A program made the position numbers and the translations under genes. A DNA stretch of 20,871 bases, from the NCBI GenBank assembly GCA_964390805.1, contig CAYMKL010000122.1, positions 1 to 20,871 on the forward strand, given 5' to 3'. The notes below the pieces were generated by a model. That model had not been told where the DNA came from. It worked only from the letters and a program-made list of their open reading frames with translations, and searched no databases. Within the stretch, counting starts at the first letter, position 1. The number at the start of each line of letters is the position of its first letter. This DNA is from CAYMKL01 sp964390805 (lineage in GTDB: Bacteria > Chloroflexota > Anaerolineae > VGOG01). Positions 13,874 to 20,808 of this stretch are shown piece after piece.

Positions 13874-13929
13874 AAAGGACAAAGCCCTACCAGCTAAGAG
13901 TCAGCCGGCAGGGCTTTGTCCTTTTGGGC
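13874..13929 (+). terminator. Strong rho-independent terminator after the sigma/anti-sigma genes
   Basis: A perfect 15-bp stem (AAAGGACAAAGCCCT at 13874-13888 with its complement at 13910-13924) has a 21-nt loop and is followed by TTTTGGG. It begins 13 bp after the anti-sigma stop. Confidence 0.85.
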
Positions 13930-13946
13930 ATTAGGGTAAAAGCCTC

Positions 13947-13989
13947 ACTTCGCTCCGGCTGGATCTGGCGATCCGTCGCGAGCGTAAGT
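13947..13989. repeat. Second copy of the GGATC-TGGC-GATCC hairpin repeat
   Basis: A 17-bp core at 13958-13974 (GCTGGATCTGGCGATCC) is identical to that at 9603-9619. It is framed here by CGCTC (13951-13955) and GAGCG (13980-13984), extending to a near-palindrome of about 40 bp. Non-coding; lies between a terminator and the end of rny. Confidence 0.65.
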
Positions 13990-14050
13990 ATTGCTTTTGC
14001 CACAATGCCTTTGTTGGGTCGAGCCCCAGTTCGGCGCTGGGCACCCCCCG

Positions 14051-15583
14051 CTAATTGGCGTGCTCTACAGCTCTGGTCTCACGAATGACGGTGACTGTGA
14101 TCTGGCCTGGATACTGTAGGGTCTCCTCCACCTTCTTGGCGATATCCTGGGAGAGGCGTATGGCAGCCAGGTCATCAATCTCCTCAGGTTTGACCATGAT
14201 TCTGATTTCGCGACCAGCCTGAATGGCATAAGACTGATCCACGCCCTCAAAGGAATCGGCCACCTCCTCCAGGGCCTTAACCCGTTTGAGGTAGTTCTCC
14301 AGGCTCTCGCGGCGAGCGCCTGGGCGGGCGCCAGAGATAGCATCGGCAGCCTCGACCAGTATAGCCTCCAGAGTCTGGGGTTCTTCCTCACCGTGGTGGG
14401 CAGCGATACAGTTGACGATTTCCTCGGACACGCTCAATCGCCTGGCTATATCGGCCCCGATGAGGGCATGGGGGCCGTTCACCTCGTGATCCACGGCCTT
14501 GCCGACGTCGTGCAAAAGCCCCCCCGCCTTGGCCAGGGGAACATTGGCCCCCAATTCGGCAGCCATCATAGCCGCAAGACCAGATGTCTCCAGCGAATGA
14601 GCCAACTGGTTCTGGCCGTAGCTGGTGCGGAACTTGAGCCGGCCCAGCAACTCCATCAGCTTAGGATGCAGGCCGGGCACACCAGCCTCATAGGCGGCCT
14701 GCTCCCCCGCCTCGCGGATGACGGCGTCCACTTCCTTCCGAGACTGCTTCACCAACTGCTCGATGCGGCCTGGGTGGATGCGTCCGTCCAGGATCAGCTT
14801 GTTCATAGCCACGCGGGCCACCTCGCGCCGCACAGGGTCATAGCAGGAGAGGATCACTGCTTCGGGCGTATCATCAACTACCACGTCCACGCCGGTGGCC
14901 TTTTCGATGGCCCGGATGTTGCGCCCACCTCGGCCTATGATACGCCCTTTCATGTCATCTCCTGGCAGAGGTACCGTGGAAACTGTCGCTTCCGCCACCT
15001 GATCGGAGGCGAACCGTTGAATCGCCAAAGTGATGATCTCCCGAGCCCGGCGCTCAGCTTCCTCTTTGGCCTCGGCCTCTACTCTCCTGATCACCCGAGC
15101 CATATCCTGACGGGCTTCCCCCTCAATGTTCTGCAACAGCAGTTCCTTCGCTTCCTCTTTGGTCAAGTTAGATACCCTCTGCAGTTCCTGGATGATCTTG
15201 TGGCGCAACTTGTCCAGCTCGTTCTGCCCGCGATCCAGCTTGCTCTGGCGCTTGTTGAGATGGCGCTCTCTGTTATCAATGCTTTCCATTTTGCGGTCGG
15301 TGGCCTCGCGCTGCTTTTGCAGCCTTTCCTCCTCCCTCTGGAGTTCGAAGCGCTTTTTCTTGGCCTCGGCCTCGGCCTGGTCGCGGAACTTCAGGGCCTC
15401 GTCCTTCGCCTCAAGTATCAACTCCTTAGCCTTAGTTTGAGCCTCGCCCAGCAAGCGTTTGGCTTCTGCCTCAACCGATTCGATGCGTGTCTGGTTCAGA
15501 TACCGGTTGATCAGATAGCCCAGGATCAATCCAAACGAGAGAGCAATCACAGAAACTACAATGTTCAAAGGCAATCCTTTCAT
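14051..15583 (-). CDS. rny: Ribonuclease Y
   Basis: Membrane-anchored endoribonuclease that starts mRNA decay. The N-terminal TM helix is at about 7-25. A long charged coiled coil (about 30-185) is rich in Glu, Lys and Arg. The KH domain has GRIIGRGGRNIRAIE (213-227). The HD domain has H329 (AHSLE), the metal-binding LLHDVGKAVDHE (356-367), AAHHGEEEP (394-402) and D414 (EAADAISGARPGARRE). The C-terminal family block reads SYAIQAGREIRIMV. Length 510 aa is standard. ATG 15583 overlaps the recX stop as ATGA, so translation is coupled. The short hairpin after the gene near 14022-14045 lacks a T-run, so termination there is uncertain. The call is firm. Confidence 0.98.
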   Translation of the reverse strand: MKGLPLNIVVSVIALSFGLILGYLINRYLNQTRIESVEAEAKRLLGEAQTKAKELILEAKDEALKFRDQAEAEAKKKRFELQREEERLQKQREATDRKMESIDNRERHLNKRQSKLDRGQNELDKLRHKIIQELQRVSNLTKEEAKELLLQNIEGEARQDMARVIRRVEAEAKEEAERRAREIITLAIQRFASDQVAEATVSTVPLPGDDMKGRIIGRGGRNIRAIEKATGVDVVVDDTPEAVILSCYDPVRREVARVAMNKLILDGRIHPGRIEQLVKQSRKEVDAVIREAGEQAAYEAGVPGLHPKLMELLGRLKFRTSYGQNQLAHSLETSGLAAMMAAELGANVPLAKAGGLLHDVGKAVDHEVNGPHALIGADIARRLSVSEEIVNCIAAHHGEEEPQTLEAILVEAADAISGARPGARRESLENYLKRVKALEEVADSFEGVDQSYAIQAGREIRIMVKPEEIDDLAAIRLSQDIAKKVEETLQYPGQITVTVIRETRAVEHAN

Positions 15584-16239
15584 CTCGCATCCTCACTTTC
15601 GTCAATATTTTCACCCTCTGCTCCAAGTTCCTGCCAGGTGCGTTCCACTACCAGGTTAACCACCCCGTAGGGAAAGCCCCGTCGCAACAGGTACGCACCC
15701 AGCTTCTGGCGAAAGGATACTTGATCTAAATGGGCGAGCCTGCGGCCTCGTCGAAGGGCGACTCGATAGGCGCCCTCTTCCTCGTCGAGGTCCGTCAGCG
15801 CTTGGGCGATGGTCTCGTCGCTCAGACCCTTTTGGCGAAGCTCATAGCGTAACATGCGCAAACCGCGCGGATTGAAGCTCTGCCTGTTCTCTACCCAATA
15901 GCATGCGAAGGCCAGGTCATCTAACAGTTTGGCCCGCGTCAGGCGCTCAATCACCTCTTCCTCGGTAGCAGGAGACACCGCTTTGCCCTGCAGATAGCGA
16001 CGCACCTCGGCTTCGCTGCGTGGGCGGTAGGATAGAAAGCGCAATGCGCGATCGTGGGCCTTCTCAAAAGAATCCCTCTCCTTCAGCCCCTCAATGTCCT
16101 CATCAGAGAGCACCTGGCCACGCCGCAGCCTGGCCGCCTCGATAGCTGCTAAGCCAAAGGCATAGCGACCATCCAAGAAGACGTTGACCCGCTGGGGGTT
16201 CCTCTTTTGAACCTTCAGAGCCGTTATCGTTCCGGCCAT
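15580..16239 (-). CDS. recX: RecX regulatory protein
   Basis: Small helical protein that binds RecA filaments and restrains recombinase activity. The N-terminal block TALKVQKRNPQRVNVFLDGRYAFGL is typical of the longer RecX form. RecX three-helix repeats follow, with ALRFLSYRPRSEAEVRRYL, then LDDLAFACYWVENR, then LRYELRQKGLSDETI and a C-terminal RRGFPYGVVNLVVE. I start at ATG 16239 (MAGTITALK); the frame is open to 16281, but the extra 14 residues would be encoded by a terminator hairpin. The ribosome site (GGGAT) is weak. It is downstream of recA but separated by 536 bp and a terminator, and it overlaps rny by 4 bp. Length 219 aa. Confidence 0.93.
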   Translation of the reverse strand: MAGTITALKVQKRNPQRVNVFLDGRYAFGLAAIEAARLRRGQVLSDEDIEGLKERDSFEKAHDRALRFLSYRPRSEAEVRRYLQGKAVSPATEEEVIERLTRAKLLDDLAFACYWVENRQSFNPRGLRMLRYELRQKGLSDETIAQALTDLDEEEGAYRVALRRGRRLAHLDQVSFRQKLGAYLLRRGFPYGVVNLVVERTWQELGAEGENIDESEDAR

Positions 16240-16247
16240 ACTTATCC

Positions 16248-16287
16248 CAAAACAAAAATAGCCGTGGCAATTGGTTGCCACAGCTAT
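16248..16287 (-). terminator. Rho-independent terminator or attenuator directly upstream of recX
   Basis: Reading leftward, ATAGC plus TGTGGCAA pairs with TTGCCAC plus GCTAT (16258-16287: 12 bp, one mismatch, 4-nt loop) and is followed at once by TTTTTGTTTT. It ends only about 10 nt before the recX start codon. It would stop recA read-through before recX-rny unless countered. Its 5' arm has a 12-bp complement at 16651-16662. Confidence 0.8.
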
Positions 16288-16723
16288 CGCTGAGCTTGCA
16301 CGCAGGAGCGACTATTGCTTTAGCTCGCCCTAAGAAACGAGCAAAGAGAACCTCAATTAGTCAAACTTGTCACACATCCGATTCGCCCTCTCGTGGCGCT
16401 TGCACTGAGCCTTGTCGAAGTGTTCGCCTCGACTCGGATGAGGGAGGTCGCCTGGGCGAGCTCAATACCAGATACCCACTGACACACGCTATAAACGCAA
16501 GTCCCGACCTTCCGACCGAAATACAGGGAAGGTGGATTCAGATCTAGCCGAGCTAACTAAAGTGAGTCTTTATACCCTTGCACAGGGCTGAACGGCGAAG
16601 TCAAGAACTTATCTACTGTGCCAATGGGACTACACTGACATTTCGCAATTGATAGCTGTGGCTTAGAAGCCATTGGTAGGTGGAGCGTAGGTTCCTTCGT
16701 TTTCAAATGATCTGTGCATAAGC
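16288..16723. other. Long non-coding gap between recA and recX
   Basis: No convincing gene. Small open frames here lack ribosome sites and look accidental. The stretch holds several inverted repeats: CATCCGA / TCGGATG (16375-16440), ACCTTCC / GGAAGGT (16507-16533), CCAATGG / CCATTGG (16621-16676) and GGCTT / AAGCC (16660-16671). Together with the terminator at its left end it could encode a structured leftward RNA, but I do not recognise tmRNA, 6S, SRP or RNase P signatures. Confidence 0.5.
16375..16440. repeat. Palindromic repeat with CTGAGCCTTGTCGAAGTG core
   Basis: CATCCGA (16375-16381) and TCGGATG (16434-16440) enclose GGCG / CGCC (16395-16398, 16425-16428) and the core CACTGAGCCTTGTCGAAGTG (16403-16422). 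The core belongs with the TGAGCCTGCCGAAGG element at 11762. Such CTGAGC-x-TGTCGAAG repeats occur dispersed in many bacterial genomes. Confidence 0.6.
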
Positions 16724-16752
16724 AGGGACCGTTGGATCTCCACACGGTCCCT
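16724..16752 (-). terminator. Hairpin after recA, possible weak terminator
   Basis: AGGGACCGT (16724-16732) pairs perfectly with ACGGTCCCT (16744-16752) around an 11-nt loop, 24 bp past the recA stop. There is no T-run on the leftward side (GCTTATGC), so it may protect the recA 3' end rather than terminate strictly. Confidence 0.5.
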
Positions 16753-16775
16753 TCAGAACGCTCTCAGCAACGAGG

Positions 16776-17834
16776 TTAGTCCTCATCTGCTGAGCTGGAA
16801 AGGACTTCGTCAACTTCTTCGGCTGGAGGTACGTAGCTTCTCTGCGGCAGGCCGACCGTCTCGCGAACCTTGTTCTCGATTTCGAGGGTCAGTTCAAGGT
16901 TGTTCCTAAAGAACTCCTTGGCATTCTCCCGGCCCTGGCCCAGGCGAGTGTCGCCGTAAGAGTAGTAAGAACCCCTCTTCGTGACCAAATCCATCTCAGT
17001 GGCCAAATCGAGAACATCTCCCACCCAAGAGATGCCCTCGTTGTACATGATGTCAAACTCAGCCTTCTTGAATGGAGGGGCTACCTTGTTTTTCACCACC
17101 CGAACCCTGGTGCGACTGCCGATGATCTCTCCCGCCTGCTTGATGGACTGCACCCGCCGCATGTCCAGGCGTACCGAGGAGTAAAACTTCAGGGCTCTGC
17201 CCCCCGAAGTGGTCTCTGGGTTGCCGAAGAGGACTCCAATCTTCATCCTGAGCTGATTGGTGAAGATCATGGACGTATTGGACTGCTTTATAGCGCCGGA
17301 GAGCTTTCTGAGGGCCTGGCTCATCAAGCGGGCCTGCAGACCCATGTGAGCGTCGCCCATATCCCCTTCGATCTCGGCCCGGGGCACGAGCGCGGCCACC
17401 GAGTCAATAACCACCACGTCCACCGCTCCCGATCTTATCAAAGCCTCGGCGATCTCCAGCGCTTGCTCTCCGGTATCGGGCTGGGAGATGTACAAGTTGT
17501 CTACGTCCACTCCGCACATGCGAGCATAGGTCGGATCCAGAGCATGTTCCATGTCTATGAAAGCAGCCAGGCCACCCATCTTTTGGGCTTCGGCCACGAT
17601 GTGTTGGGCCAAGGTGGTCTTGCCCGAAGCCTCAGGGCCATAGATCTCAGTTACTCTTCCCCTGGGCACGCCGCCTATCCCCAGGGCAATGTCCAGAGAA
17701 ATGGACCCGGTTGGTATGGCTTCCACATCTAGATGAGTGGCCTCACCCAGCCTGATGATGGCCCCATCGCCAAAACGCTTCTTGATGCTAAGCAAGGTAG
17801 TCTCCAATGCCTTCCCACGTCCCTCGTTTACCAT
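16776..17834 (-). CDS. recA: RecA recombinase
   Basis: ATP-dependent strand-exchange protein of homologous recombination and SOS induction. Numbering is from ATG 17834: Walker A GPEASGKT (66-73), IDMEHALDP, Walker B region VDVVVIDSVAALVPRAEIEG, and loop L2 region FGNPETTSGGRALKFYSSVRLD. A C-terminal acidic tail ends in SSSADED. Small deviations from the usual text are Ala for Ser in Walker A (GPESSGKT), Met for Ala in IDAEHALDP and Ser for Pro in TTPGG. None removes a catalytic residue. The frame is open to a TTG at 17870, but ATG 17834 has AGGAG 8 nt upstream and yields the normal 352 aa. recX lies downstream across a 536-bp gap. Confidence 0.98.
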   Translation of the reverse strand: MVNEGRGKALETTLLSIKKRFGDGAIIRLGEATHLDVEAIPTGSISLDIALGIGGVPRGRVTEIYGPEASGKTTLAQHIVAEAQKMGGLAAFIDMEHALDPTYARMCGVDVDNLYISQPDTGEQALEIAEALIRSGAVDVVVIDSVAALVPRAEIEGDMGDAHMGLQARLMSQALRKLSGAIKQSNTSMIFTNQLRMKIGVLFGNPETTSGGRALKFYSSVRLDMRRVQSIKQAGEIIGSRTRVRVVKNKVAPPFKKAEFDIMYNEGISWVGDVLDLATEMDLVTKRGSYYSYGDTRLGQGRENAKEFFRNNLELTLEIENKVRETVGLPQRSYVPPAEEVDEVLSSSADED

Positions 17835-17880
17835 ATCCTCATCTCCTGTGTCTGACTTACAGTCCGTCAACTTCGCTTAT

Positions 17881-17909
17881 AGTTTACAACAATTGTCGGG
17901 AAAAGGCAA
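17881..17909 (-). promoter_or_regulatory. Candidate recA promoter
   Basis: Reading leftward: -35 TTGCCT (17909-17904), a 17-bp spacer and -10 TAAACT (17886-17881). An 8-bp palindrome ACAATTGT lies in the spacer region and could be an operator, but it does not match a LexA box I know. Confidence 0.4.
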
Positions 17910-17941
17910 ATCCTGTTTTCGGAGTCCTCGCCGGTTGGAAT

Positions 17942-17977
17942 AACAAAAGAGCATCGCTAGTAAATCGGCGATACTCT
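17942..17977 (-). terminator. Rho-independent terminator of rpsT
   Basis: AGAGCATCGC (17948-17957) pairs with GCGATACTCT (17968-17977), one wobble in the RNA, with a 10-nt loop. Reading leftward it is followed by TTTTGTTATT. It separates rpsT from recA. Confidence 0.8.
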
Positions 17978-18015
17978 CTGTAGGCTCTCGCAAGCAGAGC
18001 AAGCCGGTTGGCTGA

Positions 18016-18279
18016 CTACGCCATTCGGTTAAGACTCTTCATCAATCGCGACTTGCCACGAGCGGCTTTGTTTTTGTGGATGATACCTTTCTCGGCTGCT
18101 TTGTCCAGGGCAACGATAGCGCGTTGGGCCTCTTCCCTGGCCTCCTCGGTCTTGCCCTCAGCGATAAGTCTCCTGGTCTTATTGATACAGGTCCGAGCTC
18201 GGGAGCGAAACAGCTTGTTGCGCTCTCGCTTCCTGGCCGAGCTCCTGATTTGTTTCATAGCTGATCTAGTGTTAGCCAA
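18016..18279 (-). CDS. rpsT: 30S ribosomal protein S20
   Basis: Primary 16S rRNA-binding protein of the small subunit. It is 87 aa, very basic and helical, with the family opening ANTRSAMKQIRSSARKRERN and the ending AARGKSRLMKSLNR. The start codon is TTG at 18279, with a strong GGGAGG 8 nt upstream; no ATG or GTG gives the conserved N-terminus. A TTG start is also known for E. coli rpsT, where it takes part in autogenous translational control. It has its own promoter and terminator. Confidence 0.97.
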   Translation of the reverse strand: MANTRSAMKQIRSSARKRERNKLFRSRARTCINKTRRLIAEGKTEEAREEAQRAIVALDKAAEKGIIHKNKAARGKSRLMKSLNRMA

Positions 18280-18308
18280 AACCTTGCCTCCCTTTTCAAA
18301 CTGAGGTA

Positions 18309-18337
18309 AGTATACACCATCTTGGCGAATTTGTCCA
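18309..18337 (-). promoter_or_regulatory. Sigma-70-type promoter of rpsT
   Basis: Reading leftward: -35 TGGACA (18337-18332), a 17-bp spacer and -10 TATACT (18314-18309). The start near 18302 gives a leader of about 22 nt before the TTG. It lies directly behind the nuclease gene, with no terminator visible between them. Confidence 0.65.
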
Positions 18338-18351
18338 ATTTGTTTCCGTCC

Positions 18352-19188
18352 TCACCATGAGTATTCGTCAATCAGCTTACCATCGGCGTCGTGCAGGTAG
18401 ACTGCATCGTGGATGTTCCTCCAAAGGGTCGTTGCGTTACTCCAATAAAGGTCGGTGGCCGTATCCACCTCCTTGCCAGTATGCAATCTAACGCTTGCCG
18501 CTGGGCTTAGAACGAACTCAGGGAAAGTGTACCAGGTGTCAGGCCTTTTGTTTACACCCCAGCCCGTCATGTCCACAGGTTGATCACTCTGATTGGTAAA
18601 GCAGACGTATTCTTCGTTAAGGTTCACTTGGTCATCTCCAGGCGCATCAAATTGAGAGCAATCTGGATCAATGATCACCTCGCCACGCGACACCGATGTC
18701 AGAACCTCTCCCCACAGCCCCCGCCCAGCTTCCCTGGCCTCCCGCTGCAACTCCAGGAAACGCTCTTGATACCTGACATCCGGCGGGTAGGTGGATACCA
18801 GAGCGTAGCCCTGTTGCACCAGGTAGGCGTTCACGAAGATGTCTCCCACGTACACATAGCGCAACAAGCGTCCGTAGCTATCCGTCTCAGAGACGTCCTT
18901 CTCCAGGAAGACCGTCTTGCCCTCTACCAACTCCCTATTCTTCTCATAGGCTTCCTGAGCGTAATACTCCACTGGCTTTGTGGGGTGGTGCAACTCAGGG
19001 GTATCTATACCTATGTAACGCACCTTATAGCCCTCTCCTTCGATTTCTACCTCGATGGTATCTCCATCAACAGCTCTGATGGTCAAAGCTTCGACAGAGT
19101 CGGGGGGCACGGTTGGCGTTTGCTCACAGGCAACCAATGAAAGGGCTAATACTATGCAAATGATGAACAATCGAAAGGATTTTTTCAT
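18352..19188 (-). CDS. Lipoprotein staphylococcal-type nuclease with C-terminal lamin-tail-like domain
   Basis: Predicted calcium-dependent secreted nuclease anchored to the outer face of the membrane. A lipoprotein signal at residues 1-21 has lipobox LVAC with lipid Cys21. The SNase domain is at about 33-165, with AVDGDT (D41, D43), R58, IDTPE (D62, T63, E65) and R107 in DSYGRLLRYV; these match the calcium ligands and catalytic Arg/Glu/Arg of staphylococcal nuclease. From about 170 to 278 there is a beta-rich segment resembling a lamin-tail domain (NLNEEYVCFTNQSDQPVDMTGWGV, then TWYTFPEFVLSPAASVRLHTG), with two cysteines that may form a disulfide. ATG 19188 has GGAG 8 nt upstream. The nuclease call is firm; the second domain is by pattern. 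Confidence 0.93.
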   Translation of the reverse strand: MKKSFRLFIICIVLALSLVACEQTPTVPPDSVEALTIRAVDGDTIEVEIEGEGYKVRYIGIDTPELHHPTKPVEYYAQEAYEKNRELVEGKTVFLEKDVSETDSYGRLLRYVYVGDIFVNAYLVQQGYALVSTYPPDVRYQERFLELQREAREAGRGLWGEVLTSVSRGEVIIDPDCSQFDAPGDDQVNLNEEYVCFTNQSDQPVDMTGWGVNKRPDTWYTFPEFVLSPAASVRLHTGKEVDTATDLYWSNATTLWRNIHDAVYLHDADGKLIDEYSW

Positions 19189-19308
19189 AGTTCTGTCTCC
19201 GTTCAGCTATGGCTTTCTCTGTCCTCTGCTTGGTTGTTCAGCGCGCTATCTTGCCGGCCAGTTGGATACAGCAGCCCAGCGATTCTGCAAAGCACCATAT
19301 GACATAGC

Positions 19309-19518
19309 TCAGTGCATGATCCTCCGCTCATCTCCCATCTCGCCTCGTTGGTACCTCTCGTAGAAATCTGACGAGGACACTCCGTACCGTTGTTCACATT
19401 CCCGCAGTCGTTCAGCGAGTTCCAGCAGTTCGTCAAGTGGATTGCTAGAGAGCCAAGCTTCCAGCAATAGAAGCCGAAACTCTTCCGGCGTTGGCAGATT
19501 CTCTTGAGTGAATGTCAA
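19309..19518 (-). CDS. Hypothetical 69-aa protein, possibly truncated by a nonsense codon
   Basis: Unrecognised small acidic helical protein (SNPLDELLELAERLRECEQRYG, then SSDFYERYQRGEMGDE). It begins at TTG 19518; the only strong ribosome site (AAGGAG) is about 16 nt upstream, which is too far. The reading frame ends at TGA (19311-19309), but the same frame continues open for 20 codons to a TAG at 19246. The continuation is Trp- and Tyr-containing (AMSYGALQNRWAAVSNW) and would join smoothly if the TGA were TGG. It resembles small proteins with a 'FYE-x-Y-x-x-G-E-x-GD' segment, but I cannot name a family. It could be a pseudogene or simply a short protein. Confidence 0.5.
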   Translation of the reverse strand: MTFTQENLPTPEEFRLLLLEAWLSSNPLDELLELAERLRECEQRYGVSSSDFYERYQRGEMGDERRIMH

Positions 19519-19554
19519 TGGGGCCGTTTTCTCTCTCCTTGTAGTATGCCGATC

Positions 19555-20745
19555 TCAGCGGCCGGTCTGAAGATACTCTATGGCCCGATCGAGCTGAGGA
19601 TCCATGCCCTGTAAGAAATCTTCCTCAGTAAAGGGCACCACGATGTCGGGAGTGAGGCCCACCCCGTTGATGGGGTGGCGGTCGGGGGTCAGCAGCAGGG
19701 CCATGGTTACGTGCAGGCCGGATCCGTCGCTCAACTCGTGGACGCTCTGCACCGAGCCTTTGCCGAAGGTTTGCTCGCCGATGAGCACACCGCTGCCGTA
19801 GTCCTGGATGGCCCCCACCACAACCTCTGAGTTGCTGGCGGTGCCCTGGTTGACTAAGACCACCAGAGGGATGTCAGTAGCCAGCCCCCCTCGTTCGGCT
19901 TGGTGCGCCTGCTCTCGGCCATCGCTGTACTGCTGGTAGACGATGACGCCCTCTTCCACGAACTGGCTGGTCACTTCGATGGCAGCAGAGGGAAATACGC
20001 CGCCGGGATTGTTTCGCAGGTCGAGGATCAAGCCCGAGAGGTTCTCCGTCATTAGCTCTTGCAAGATTTCCTCCAACTCCCGACTTGTCCGCTCGCTAAA
20101 AAGGGAGATGCGCACGTAGCCAATGTCATCTTCCAAGACCATCCCACCCACGGTGGCCAGCTCCACCTCGCCCCTGATCACCTCGATCACTAGGGGCATG
20201 GTCTCCTCCGCCCGCATGATGGTGAGGCGCACGGTCGAGCCCTTAGGCCCGCGGATGAGGCGCACCGCCTCTTCCAGCGGCATGCCCGTAACCGCCACAT
20301 CGTCAACCATGAGAACTACATCTCCGGCTCTGACGCCGGCCTGCATGGCGGGAGAGCCGTCAAAGGGTGAGACGATGATGATCTGGTCTTCATCGTCCAC
20401 TGACACGATCGCTCCGATCCCTTCGTAGGCCCCTCTCAGATCAATCATCTGATCTTCCGAGGATACAGGCTCCACCAGTATGGTGGCCGGATCATCGAGA
20501 GTCCTCAACGCACCCCGGATGGAACCGTAGGTAAGCTCATCAGGATCGGGAAGCTCGCCAAAGAACTCCTGCTCTACGATGTGCCACGCTTCCCAGAAGA
20601 GATCGAAATGCTCTGGCCCACCGGCTATGGGCTGGACTCGGGTGGGGCTAACGAGTTGATTGACTCCAAAGCCCGCCAGAAAAGATGCCCCAGCAATGAT
20701 CGCCACCAACACAATCGCCACTAACGCCTTGAGAAATGTTCGCAT
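19555..20745 (-). CDS. S41-family C-terminal processing peptidase (CtpA type)
   Basis: Serine protease acting outside the membrane on the C-termini of exported proteins. The N-terminal membrane anchor or signal is at about 6-28. The PDZ domain is at about 105-185 (GIGAIVSVDDED, then SPFDGSPAMQAGVRAGDVVLMVDD). The S41 core has YVRISLFSERT, LILDLRNNPGG (239-249), the catalytic Ser304 in GTASNSE and Lys329 in TFGKGSVQ, exactly 25 residues apart as in plant CtpA and E. coli Prc. The C-terminal NGVGLTPDIVV is standard. Length 396 aa is normal. ATG 20745 has GAGGGG 9 nt upstream and a good promoter. It is the first gene of a possible run with the small ORF and the lipoprotein nuclease. The substrate is unknown. 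Confidence 0.97.
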   Translation of the reverse strand: MRTFLKALVAIVLVAIIAGASFLAGFGVNQLVSPTRVQPIAGGPEHFDLFWEAWHIVEQEFFGELPDPDELTYGSIRGALRTLDDPATILVEPVSSEDQMIDLRGAYEGIGAIVSVDDEDQIIIVSPFDGSPAMQAGVRAGDVVLMVDDVAVTGMPLEEAVRLIRGPKGSTVRLTIMRAEETMPLVIEVIRGEVELATVGGMVLEDDIGYVRISLFSERTSRELEEILQELMTENLSGLILDLRNNPGGVFPSAAIEVTSQFVEEGVIVYQQYSDGREQAHQAERGGLATDIPLVVLVNQGTASNSEVVVGAIQDYGSGVLIGEQTFGKGSVQSVHELSDGSGLHVTMALLLTPDRHPINGVGLTPDIVVPFTEEDFLQGMDPQLDRAIEYLQTGR

Positions 20746-20779
20746 TTGCTTTACCCCTCTCTAATTCATCACTGCCTAG

Positions 20780-20808
20780 ATTATAGCAGATTTCGCCCCG
20801 CTTGGCAA
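20780..20808 (-). promoter_or_regulatory. Sigma-70-type promoter of the S41 protease gene
   Basis: Reading leftward: -35 TTGCCA (20808-20803), a 17-bp spacer and a perfect -10 TATAAT (20785-20780). The predicted start near 20773 gives a leader of about 28 nt. Confidence 0.7.

Noticed and set aside
14393..15670. 425-codon open frame antisense to rny
   Set aside because: Long only because the coiled-coil coding sequence is rich in codons whose complement avoids stops; rny is unmistakable on the other strand.
16275..16547. 90-codon rightward ORF in the recA-recX gap
   Set aside because: No ribosome site; it begins inside the terminator hairpin and runs through a dispersed non-coding repeat (residues TEPCRSVR).
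16288..16723. tmRNA, 6S, SRP or RNase P RNA in the gap
   Set aside because: No tRNA-like ends, tag reading frame or other recognisable conserved core was found.
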